The position numbers were made by a program, and so were the translations under genes. From the NCBI GenBank assembly GCA_028872975.1, contig JAGWNV010000015.1, forward strand, positions 1 to 18,654: 18,654 nt of DNA, in the 5' to 3' direction. The notes beneath the pieces are model-generated. The model made no database searches. It was not told the origin of the DNA and was given only the letters and a program-made list of their open reading frames with translations. Below are positions 13,176-18,654 of this stretch, piece after piece. Numbering within the stretch: position 1 is the stretch's first letter; each line of letters begins with the position of its first letter. This stretch comes from Acidobacteriota bacterium (GTDB taxonomy: Bacteria; Actinomycetota; Acidimicrobiia; Acidimicrobiales; UBA8190).

Positions 13176-14119
13176 CGTTGGCGAAGGAGCGCGTCGAGCG
13201 GGACGAAGAGGACCTGGTCCGGCTGTACCTCACGGACATCGGCCAGTACCCCCTGCTCACCAAGGACGACGAGGTCCGCCTGGCCCAGACCATCGAGGCC
13301 GGCCGCGACGCGGAGCAGGACCTCGTCGGCAAGACCACGAAGGACATCACCCCGGCCAAGCGCCGAGAGCTCAAGCGCAAGGTCCAGACCGGCGAGGCCG
13401 CCCAGCAGACCTTCGTCCAGTCGAACCTGCGGCTGGTGGTGTCGATCGCCAAGAAGTACCAGGCGTCGGGCCTCCCGCTGCTGGACCTCATCCAGGAGGG
13501 GAACCTCGGGCTCATGCACGCCGTCGAGAAGTTCGACTGGCGCAAGGGGTTCAAGTTCTCGACCTACGCCACGTGGTGGATCCGCCAGGCCATCACCCGT
13601 GGCATCGCCAACACCGGGAGGACCATCCGCCTGCCGGTGCACGCCGGCGACACCCTGGCCCGGGTCCAGAAGGCCCAGGCCCGCCTCGAGCTCAAGCTGG
13701 GCCGGCCGGCCACTCTGGCCGAGCTCGGGGCCGAGGTGGAGATGCCCGAGGACAAACTCATCGAGGCCCTGCGGTTCCGGGCCGAGCCCCTGTCGCTGTC
13801 GGAGCCGCTGCGCGAGGACGGGGACGCCGAGCTCGGCGACGTCGTCGAGGACCGGTCCGCCGAGTCGCCCTTCGAGGTGGCGGCCACCTCGCTCCTCCCC
13901 GACGAGATCAACCGCCTCCTGTCCCCGCTCGACGAGCGGGAGCGGGAGATCCTGCGGCTGCGCTTCGGCCTCGACCGGGGCGAGCCCCGGACCCTCGAGG
14001 AGGTGGGGGAGCACTTCAACCTGACCCGGGAGCGGATCCGCCAGATCGAGGCCCGGGCCATGTCCAAGCTCCGCCACCCCTCCTCCGACACCGGCGCCCG
14101 GGACCTCCTCACCGTCTAG
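13172..14119 (+). CDS. RNA polymerase sigma factor, RpoD/SigA (sigma-70 group 1/2) type
   Basis: The 315-residue protein has region 1.2 (DLVRLYLTDIGQYPLLTKDDEVRLAQTIEAG, about 14-44) and region 2 (NLRLVVSIAKKYQ through LIQEGNLGLMHAVEKFDWRKGFKFSTYATWWIRQAITRGIA, about 85-149), with the -10 recognition and melting residues YATWWIRQAI. Region 3 (RLPVHAGDTLARVQKAQARLELKLGRPATLAELG) follows, and region 4 ends with LDEREREILRLRFGL and the helix-turn-helix TLEEVGEHFNLTRERIRQIEARAMSKLRHP (about 275-304). The long acidic region 1.1 of full primary sigma factors is absent, so it may be the housekeeping sigma of a lineage with a short N-terminus or a SigB/HrdB-like group 2 paralogue; sequence alone does not decide. 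The ATG at 13172 has GAAGGG upstream. Unlike most genes here it has a long structured leader. Confidence 0.9.
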   Translation: MTLAKERVERDEEDLVRLYLTDIGQYPLLTKDDEVRLAQTIEAGRDAEQDLVGKTTKDITPAKRRELKRKVQTGEAAQQTFVQSNLRLVVSIAKKYQASGLPLLDLIQEGNLGLMHAVEKFDWRKGFKFSTYATWWIRQAITRGIANTGRTIRLPVHAGDTLARVQKAQARLELKLGRPATLAELGAEVEMPEDKLIEALRFRAEPLSLSEPLREDGDAELGDVVEDRSAESPFEVAATSLLPDEINRLLSPLDEREREILRLRFGLDRGEPRTLEEVGEHFNLTRERIRQIEARAMSKLRHPSSDTGARDLLTV

Positions 14120-14136
14120 GACGCCGTGGCGGGCCC

Positions 14137-14153
14137 CCGGGGCGCGGCCCCGG
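14137..14153 (+). terminator. GC-rich hairpin after the sigma-factor gene
   Basis: CCGGGGC (14137-14143), loop GCG, GCCCCGG (14147-14153) is a perfect 7-bp stem 17 nt after the sigma-factor stop. It lies before the -10 box of the next small ORF. No T-run follows, as is usual in high-GC actinobacterial terminators, so the terminator role is plausible but unproven. Confidence 0.4.
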
Positions 14154-14162
14154 CGCCGTCGC

Positions 14163-14168
14163 TAGGAT
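14163..14168 (+). promoter_or_regulatory. Candidate -10 box (TAGGAT) of the 24-residue ORF
   Basis: TAGGAT fits TAnnnT and stands 8 nt before the GTG at 14177, so the 5' leader would be zero to two nucleotides. The following bases up to the start (TCGGCTCCCGTG) nearly repeat those at the HAD phosphatase start on the other strand. No -35 is seen. Confidence 0.45.
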
Positions 14169-14176
14169 CGGCTCCC

Positions 14177-14251
14177 GTGAAGAAGCTCCTCCTGCTCGCC
14201 GTCCTCGTCACCCTCGGCGTCGTCGCCGCCAAGCGCCTGCGCGCCGCCTGA
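14177..14251 (+). CDS. Membrane micropeptide (24 aa), possibly related to DLW-39 proteins
   Basis: GTG at 14177 to TGA at 14249-14251 encodes MKKLLLLAVLVTLGVVAAKRLRAA, a Lys-Lys start, one hydrophobic helix of about 17 residues, and a basic tail, so an N-in or short transmembrane peptide is likely. The start resembles the tiny actinobacterial DLW-39 family (MKKLL..., about 39 residues), but the C-terminal Asp-Leu-Trp motif of that family is missing, so it is either a truncated relative or a coincidence. A -10-like TAGGAT 8 nt before the start and a hairpin on each side argue that it is a separate transcription unit between the sigma factor and the convergent HAD gene. Too short to assign by homology. 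Confidence 0.5.
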   Translation: MKKLLLLAVLVTLGVVAAKRLRAA

Positions 14252-14270
14252 CGACCTCGTAGCCGGCCGG

Positions 14271-14295
14271 CGGCCCGGGCCGAGCGCCCGGGTCG
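14271..14295. terminator. Bidirectional hairpin between convergent genes
   Basis: CGGCCCGGGC (14271-14280), loop CGAGC, GCCCGGGTCG (14286-14295) is a 10-bp stem with one G-T wobble. It lies in the 52-nt gap between the 24-residue ORF (+) and the HAD phosphatase gene (-), where a shared terminator is expected. There is no T-run. Confidence 0.45.
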
Positions 14296-14303
14296 GCCAC
14301 CTG

Positions 14304-15092
14304 TCAGCCCAGCGTGCGTTGGCGCCCGAGGCGCCACGCCACCACCGCGCCCGTCGCCGCCAGGGCCACGCCTCCCAGCGCGGCCGCGGTGGGGAGGTTC
14401 GGCACCGGCACCCGGTCGCGCAGGCGGACGGGGCGGGTGAACTGGCGCACCTCCCAGTCCCGCTCCCGGGCCAGGCGGGCCAGGACCCGGTCGGGATTGA
14501 CGGCGACGGGATGGCCCACCGCTTCGAGCATGGGCACGTCGGTGTAGGAGTCGCTGTAGGCGAAGGAGTGCTCGAGGTCGATCCCGTCGCGCTCGGCGAG
14601 CTGCCCGATGGCCTCGGCCTTGAAGGGCCCGTAGGCGTAGAAGGCCATCTCCCCCGTGTAGCGGCCGTCGAGGTCGACGACGGCCCGGCTGGCGATGGCG
14701 CCGTCCACCCCGAGGTACTCGGCGAGGGGTAGGACGATCTCCTCGGGCGAGGCCGAGACGATGTAGGTGCGCCGTCCGGCGGCGTGGTGCTGGTCGATGA
14801 GCTCGAGGGCCTCGGCGAAGATGATCGGCTCGACGACGTCCTCGAGGGCCTCGCGGACGATGCGGGCCACCTCGACCTGGTCCCAGCCCCGGGTCATCCG
14901 CAACACCTGTTCACGGATGCGGGCCAGCTTCTGCTCGCTGGCGCCGAGGTGGAGGAAGACGAACTGCGAGACGAGGGCCCGCACCACCGTGGTCCGCGAG
15001 ATGAGCCGCTCCCGGTAGAAGCGGTGCCCGAAGGCCGCCATCGAGGCCCGGGCGATGACGGTCTTGTCGAGGTCGAAGAAGGCGGCCTCCAC
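14304..15092 (-). CDS. HAD-superfamily subfamily IB phosphatase (SerB-like) with C-terminal membrane anchor
   Basis: The 262-residue protein shows all HAD motifs: motif I FDLDKTVI with nucleophile Asp7 and Asp9, motif II IVSASPEE (Ser113), the motif III lysine Lys158 in GPFKAEA, and motif IV YSDSYTDVPMLEAVG with Asp181 and Asp185. The helical cap is between motifs I and II, typical of the IB subfamily that includes phosphoserine phosphatases and related small phosphomonoesterases. The C-terminus adds a probable membrane helix at about 236-254 (AAALGGVALAATGAVVAWRLG) with a basic end, so the enzyme is likely anchored with its domain in the cytoplasm. The GTG at 15092 directly precedes motif I, and a TAGACT box is 8 nt upstream. 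It lies 24 nt after ceoC on the same strand and may be cotranscribed as well as having its own promoter. Substrate unknown. Confidence 0.85.
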   Translation of the reverse strand: MEAAFFDLDKTVIARASMAAFGHRFYRERLISRTTVVRALVSQFVFLHLGASEQKLARIREQVLRMTRGWDQVEVARIVREALEDVVEPIIFAEALELIDQHHAAGRRTYIVSASPEEIVLPLAEYLGVDGAIASRAVVDLDGRYTGEMAFYAYGPFKAEAIGQLAERDGIDLEHSFAYSDSYTDVPMLEAVGHPVAVNPDRVLARLARERDWEVRQFTRPVRLRDRVPVPNLPTAAALGGVALAATGAVVAWRLGRQRTLG

Positions 15093-15100
15093 GGGAGGCG

Positions 15101-15106
15101 AGTCTA
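15101..15106 (-). promoter_or_regulatory. Candidate -10 box (TAGACT) of the HAD phosphatase gene
   Basis: On the minus strand TAGACT is followed by 8 nt and the GTG at 15092. The stretch from the box to the start matches that of the 24-residue ORF at 14163-14179 in most positions (both read TCGnCTCCCGTG). Confidence 0.45.
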
Positions 15107-15116
15107 GGGCCGCCTG

Positions 15117-15779
15117 TCAGCGGCCCACGAGCAGCTGCTGTACCTCGTCCTCGGCGTCGTCGGTGACGAGGAGGACCACTTCGTCGCCCACGCTGAGGGT
15201 GGTGTCGCCGCGGGGGACGACCAGGTGGTCGCCGCGGACGACGCCCACCACCGTGGCCGACCGGGGGAGCTCGAGGTCGGCCAGGGACACACCCTCGGCG
15301 GGGGATCCCTCGGCCAGGGTGACCTCGACCAGGTGCGCCTTGCCGCCCTCGAAGCGCAGCAGCCGCACGAGGGCGCCCACCGACACCGCCTCCTCGACGA
15401 GGGCGGTCATGAGCTGAGGCGTCGACACGGCCACGTCGACCCCCCAGGACTCGTTGAAGAGCCACTGGTTCTTCACGCTGTTCACCCTGGCGATGACCCG
15501 GGGCACGGCGAACTCCTGCTTGGCCAGGAGGGAGATGACGAGGTTGTCCTCGTCGTCGCCGGTGGCGGCCACGGCCACGTCGACGCTGCCCATGCCGGCG
15601 GCATCGAGGGAGGAGACCTCGCAGGCGTCGGCGGCCACCCAGGTGATGTCGAGGGTGGGCCGGAGGCGCTCGACGAGCTCGGGCTCCTTCTCGATGACGA
15701 GGACCTCGTGGCCGTTGGCGTGGAGGTCGGCGGCGATGGCCGTCCCCACGCTGCCGGCGCCGGCGATGGCGACCTTCAT
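15117..15779 (-). CDS. ceoC: TrkA-family (RCK) potassium uptake regulator, CeoC type
   Basis: The 220-residue protein has an N-terminal RCK/TrkA-N Rossmann domain: MKVAIAGAGSVGTAIAADLHANGHEVLVIEKEPELVERL, with the dinucleotide loop GAGSVG and Glu30 at the end of strand 2 (favouring NAD(H)), then ATGDDEDNLVISLLAKQEFAVPRVIARVNSVKNQWLF. A TrkA-C domain follows at about 140-218 (VEVTLAEGSPAEGVSLADLELPRSATVVGVVRGDHLVVPRGDTTLSVGDEVVLLVT). The order and the MKVAIAGAG start agree with mycobacterial CeoC as I recall it. The ATG at 15779 overlaps the end of ceoB by 4 nt, so the two RCK subunits are coupled and may form a hetero-oligomeric ring that gates a potassium transporter. No TrkH/TrkG membrane subunit is adjacent; the divergent permease is the candidate partner. 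Confidence 0.88.
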   Translation of the reverse strand: MKVAIAGAGSVGTAIAADLHANGHEVLVIEKEPELVERLRPTLDITWVAADACEVSSLDAAGMGSVDVAVAATGDDEDNLVISLLAKQEFAVPRVIARVNSVKNQWLFNESWGVDVAVSTPQLMTALVEEAVSVGALVRLLRFEGGKAHLVEVTLAEGSPAEGVSLADLELPRSATVVGVVRGDHLVVPRGDTTLSVGDEVVLLVTDDAEDEVQQLLVGR

Positions 15780-16477
15780 CGGGGCGGGCCGCCGTCGGCG
15801 GTGCCGGGGGCACCGAGACGGCCGTCGAGGGCGGCCACGGCGTCGGCCATCACGGCGAGGTGCAGCAGGTCGCCCTCCTGGCCGAGCAGCTCGGCCACGT
15901 CGAGGCGGGGCAGGCCGGCCCGGGTCACCGCCACCAGGGTCACCTCGCCCGGCGCCGACAGCTCCTTGAGCCGGCGCCCCGCCCAGGACTCGGGCAGGGG
16001 CCGGTCCAGGAGCACCAGTCGGCCCGAGGCGTCGGTCCAGTCGCCGGCGGTGGCGGACGGGTCGATCCGGCGCAGGACCTGGTCGATGGTCCAGGGCACG
16101 GTGGCCACGGTGGGGATGCCGACGCGTTGGTAGATCTCGGCGCGCCGGCGGTCGTAGATGCGGGCCACGACGTTGGGGATGCCGTAGGTCTCACGGGCGA
16201 TCCGGGCGGTGAGGATGTTCGAGTTGTCGCCGCTCGTCACCGCCGCCAGGGCGCCGGCGTCCTTGGCCCCGGCCAGCTCGAGGTCGTCGCGGTCGAAGCC
16301 CGAGCCGACGAGGGTGGTGCCCCGCCAGCCCGAGGGAAGGCGCCGGAAGGCCTTGGGCTGCTTGTCGATGATGCTCACCGAGTGGCCCTGGTCGACCAGG
16401 CGGATGCCCAGCCCCGAGCCCACCCGGCCGCAGCCCACGATGACGACGTGCACCGCACCATGCAACACGGCGGACAC
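15776..16477 (-). CDS. ceoB: TrkA-family (RCK) potassium uptake regulator, CeoB type
   Basis: The 233-residue protein carries a TrkA-N domain beginning VHVVIVGCGRVGSGLGIRLVDQGHSVSIIDKQPKAFRRLP, with GCGRVG and Asp at the end of strand 2. LVGSGFDRDDLELAGAKDAGALAAVTSGDNSNILTARIARETYGIPNVVARIYDRRRAEIYQRVGIPTVATVPWT follows, characteristic of CeoB-like proteins. A weaker TrkA-C domain covers about 150-220. The GTG at 16477 gives an eight-residue extension (MSAVLHGA) before the conserved start; the GTG at 16453, giving MHVVIVGCG, fits the family better and is a good alternative. It overlaps ceoC by ATGA. The divergent KimA-like permease starts about 40 nt away. In mycobacteria ceoB and ceoC likewise stand back to back with an APC-type membrane protein. 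Confidence 0.88.
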   Translation of the reverse strand: MSAVLHGAVHVVIVGCGRVGSGLGIRLVDQGHSVSIIDKQPKAFRRLPSGWRGTTLVGSGFDRDDLELAGAKDAGALAAVTSGDNSNILTARIARETYGIPNVVARIYDRRRAEIYQRVGIPTVATVPWTIDQVLRRIDPSATAGDWTDASGRLVLLDRPLPESWAGRRLKELSAPGEVTLVAVTRAGLPRLDVAELLGQEGDLLHLAVMADAVAALDGRLGAPGTADGGPPR

Positions 16478-16517
16478 CGCCGTGACAATTCATCCTCCCA
16501 GGTGGTTGGCTGAGGCG

Positions 16518-18654
16518 GTGACCAACCAGCCCGTACGCCGGTCGGGGGACCGCCGGGTCGAGCCCTCCGCCCTGCCCGTCCCCGACCAGGGGCGGCTGCC
16601 CGAGAACGCCCGCTACCGCCTCAAGAACGTCCTCCTGGGCCCGCCTCTCGCCACCGAGCGCCAGGCGATCGAGCGCCTCGGCAAGCCGACGGCGCTGGCG
16701 GTGCTGTCCTCGGACGTCATCTCCTCCTCGGCCTATTCGACCGAGCAGGTCCTCGTCCAGCTGGTGCCATGGGTGGGGGTGGCGGCGTTCACGCTCGTCG
16801 TGCCGGTCACGCTGGCCGTGCTGGCCGTCCTCTTCGTCGTGACCCTGTCGTATCTGGAGGTCGTGAAGGTCTACACCAAGGCCGGTGGCGCCTACGTGGT
16901 GGGCCGGGAGAACTTCGGTCCCAAGGTCGCCCAGATCGCCGCCGTGGCGCTGCTCGTCGACTACACGCTGACCGTGGCCGTGTCGGTGGCGGCCGGAGTG
17001 GCGGCGCTCACCTCGGTGGTGCCGTCTCTGACCGGGGCGACCGTGTGGATCTCCATCGGACTCGTCCTCGTGCTCACCTACGGGAACCCGCGGGGCGTCC
17101 GGGAGGCCGGCCGGGTCTTCGCCGTCCCGACCTACTTCTTCATCGCCAACATGCTGATCCTGATCACCGTCGGGTCCGTCCGCGCCGTCATGGGTCAGCT
17201 CCACTCGCACTCGTTGCACCAGCCGGGAGCCATGTCCTCCGGTGCCCCCGGCCACGGGCTGCTCCTCGGAGCTTCGGTGTTCCTGGTCCTCAAGGCCTTC
17301 GCCTCAGGTGGCTCGGCGTTGACCGGTACCGAAGCCATCTCCAACGGCGTGAGCATCTTCCGCCCGCCCGAGTCCCGCAACGCCCGCGTCACGCTCGGCC
17401 TCGTCGCCGTCCTGCTCGGCGTCCTCGTGCTCGGCATGGCCGCCCTGTCGGCGGTGACCCATCCGGCACCGCGGCTGTCCGGGACGCCCACCGTCGTTGC
17501 CCAGATCGCCAAGTACGTCTACGGCGCCGGCCCGCTCGGCCACACGCTCTTCGTGGCGCTCCAAGCGGGGACGATGCTCGTCCTCGTCCTGGCGGCCAAC
17601 ACGAGCTTCACGGGCTTCCCCTACCTGGCCAGCTTCGCCGCCGAGGACTCCTACCTTCCTCGCCAACTGACCAAGCGGGGCCACAGGCTCGTCTTCTCTA
17701 CGGGAATCCTGGTACTGACCGTGGCATCGGTGGTGCTGCTACTCGTGACCCGGGCCCAGGTCAACAGCCTCATCCCCCTCTACGCCATCGGGGTGTTCAC
17801 CGGCTTCACCATGGCCGGGGCCGGCATGGCCAAGTACCACCTCGTCCATCGTGAGCCTCAATGGCGCCGCCGGCTCGTCGTCAATGCGAGTGCAGCGGTG
17901 CTGTCCTTCGTCGTCGACGTCATCTTCGCCGTGACGAAGTTCACCGAAGGCGCCTGGGCCGTGGTCGTGATCATGCCCCTCGGCGTGTGGCTGCTCCTGC
18001 GGCTCCACCGGCAGTACGCACGGGAGGACACCCAGCTCGAGGCGGGCGCGTCCCAAGCCTGTGAGGTGCCCATCCTGCGCAGGCACAGCGTGGTCGTGCT
18101 CGTCGACCGGCTCGACCTCGCCACTGACCGCGCCCTGCAGTACGCCCGGACCCTCACGCCGGACGACCTGCGCGCCGTGCACTTCGCCGTCGACACGCAG
18201 GCGGCGGCCGACCTCGAGGGGGAGTGGCGGCGACTCGGCCTCTCGAGGCTGCCGCTCGACATCGTGGAGTGCCCCGACCGGCGCATCGTCCGTGCCGCCA
18301 TGGAGCTGGCGGCGGAGGTCGCCTCCGACGGGAGCACCGAGGTCACCCTCCTCTTGCCCCGGAGAGGATTCACCGGGGGCTGGCGGCGCCTGCTGCACGA
18401 CCAGACGGCCGACCGCATCGCCGTCGCCGTGGGGGCGCTGCCGCACGTGAACGCCACGATCGTTCCGTTCCAGCTCACCGGCCAGTGGCCCCGAGACCTC
18501 GAGGGGGCGGACGGCGCCGAGCCGAAGCGGGCCCCGGCCAAAGGGGGGATGCGCCGCCACCGGGCCGAGGCGCCCGAACTCCGGGTGGCCGGGACCCTGC
18601 CCGTCGGCGAGGCCACCTGGCGTTCCCGGGTGCGGGTGGCCGGGCGGGTCCGCC
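16518..18654 (+). CDS. APC-superfamily permease, KimA-like potassium transporter (3' partial)
   Basis: The frame is open from the GTG at 16518 to the window edge (712 codons, no stop). After a cytoplasmic leader come RYRLKNVLLGPPL at about 33-45 and IERLGKPTALAVLSSDVISSSAYSTEQVLVQLVPW at 51-85, the first helix of KimA/YdaO-like APC carriers. GGAYVVGRENFGPKVAQIAAVALLVDYTLTVAVSVAAGVAALTS (about 123-166) is also typical. About twelve membrane helices run to residue 500. From about 520 a cytoplasmic domain begins VVVLVDRLDLATDRALQYARTL and resembles a universal-stress-protein fold, as in KimA, whose family imports K+ by proton symport. Older annotation would call it an amino acid permease. An in-frame GTG at 16482 is an alternative start. 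Divergence from ceoB/ceoC supports a potassium role, by inference. The C-terminus lies outside the window. Confidence 0.85.
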   Translation, partial: MTNQPVRRSGDRRVEPSALPVPDQGRLPENARYRLKNVLLGPPLATERQAIERLGKPTALAVLSSDVISSSAYSTEQVLVQLVPWVGVAAFTLVVPVTLAVLAVLFVVTLSYLEVVKVYTKAGGAYVVGRENFGPKVAQIAAVALLVDYTLTVAVSVAAGVAALTSVVPSLTGATVWISIGLVLVLTYGNPRGVREAGRVFAVPTYFFIANMLILITVGSVRAVMGQLHSHSLHQPGAMSSGAPGHGLLLGASVFLVLKAFASGGSALTGTEAISNGVSIFRPPESRNARVTLGLVAVLLGVLVLGMAALSAVTHPAPRLSGTPTVVAQIAKYVYGAGPLGHTLFVALQAGTMLVLVLAANTSFTGFPYLASFAAEDSYLPRQLTKRGHRLVFSTGILVLTVASVVLLLVTRAQVNSLIPLYAIGVFTGFTMAGAGMAKYHLVHREPQWRRRLVVNASAAVLSFVVDVIFAVTKFTEGAWAVVVIMPLGVWLLLRLHRQYAREDTQLEAGASQACEVPILRRHSVVVLVDRLDLATDRALQYARTLTPDDLRAVHFAVDTQAAADLEGEWRRLGLSRLPLDIVECPDRRIVRAAMELAAEVASDGSTEVTLLLPRRGFTGGWRRLLHDQTADRIAVAVGALPHVNATIVPFQLTGQWPRDLEGADGAEPKRAPAKGGMRRHRAEAPELRVAGTLPVGEATWRSRVRVAGRVR

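Noticed and set aside
10511..14077. Minus-strand upstream extension of glnE (2105-residue frame)
   Set aside because: It runs antisense through nadE and the sigma factor with no GlnE-like sequence before the GTG at 10510.
1..18654. tRNA, rRNA, CRISPR, transposon or defence-system genes
   Set aside because: I looked for cloverleaf ends, regular spacer repeats and transposase motifs on both strands and found none.

Overview
The window is very GC-rich bacterial DNA, packed with genes and with almost no intergenic space. The gene content points to Actinomycetota: a divergent ceoB/ceoC versus APC-permease arrangement, nitrobindin, a large two-domain GlnE, DUF1469/DUF3618 membrane proteins, many GTG starts, and -10 boxes lying directly against start codons. 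Acidimicrobiia is my best guess from overall character, but this is inference and no rRNA or marker tree is available. I found no tRNA, rRNA, CRISPR array, insertion sequence or phage module, so this looks like ordinary chromosomal core rather than a mobile island.

Layout. 1-1400 (+): the 3' end of a CheB/CheR-type signalling protein (coiled coil plus PAS), then a small GHKL ATPase of the anti-sigma kind. 1411-2958 (-): an MFS transporter. 3031-4091 (+): nitrobindin and a carboxymuconolactone-decarboxylase-family protein, overlapping by ATGA. 4105-4722 (-): a TetR regulator, divergent from an apparently leaderless 56-residue ORF at 4796-4966 (+); the gap holds a strong promoter with an inverted repeat over its start point. 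4970-10510 (-): a long colinear block read in the order glnE, PAS-PAS-GAF histidine kinase, DUF1469 holin-like protein, and a DUF3618-like protein apparently broken by a frameshift in a 7-base homopolymer. 10577-13011 (+): nadE and an overlapping small helical protein. 13172-14119 (+): an RpoD/SigA-type sigma factor with a structured leader. 14177-14251 (+): a 24-residue membrane peptide. 14304-16477 (-): a HAD-IB phosphatase, ceoC and ceoB. 16518-end (+): a KimA-like APC permease running off the window.

Three themes link the genes. The glnE/nadE divergent pair joins control of glutamine synthetase to a glutamine-consuming NAD synthase. The ceoB/ceoC RCK proteins sit back to back with a KimA-like carrier, which suggests a potassium uptake and gating unit. 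Several genes belong to signal transduction (PAS/CheR, GHKL ATPase, sensor kinase, TetR, sigma factor), but no response regulator is visible.

The most notable non-coding pattern is a -10-like hexamer, [T/C]AnnnT, placed exactly 6 nt (six genes) or 8 nt (two genes) before the start codon of eight genes that head transcription units. This suggests widespread leaderless transcription. The clearest single regulatory object is the TetR/56-residue-ORF gap at 4723-4807.
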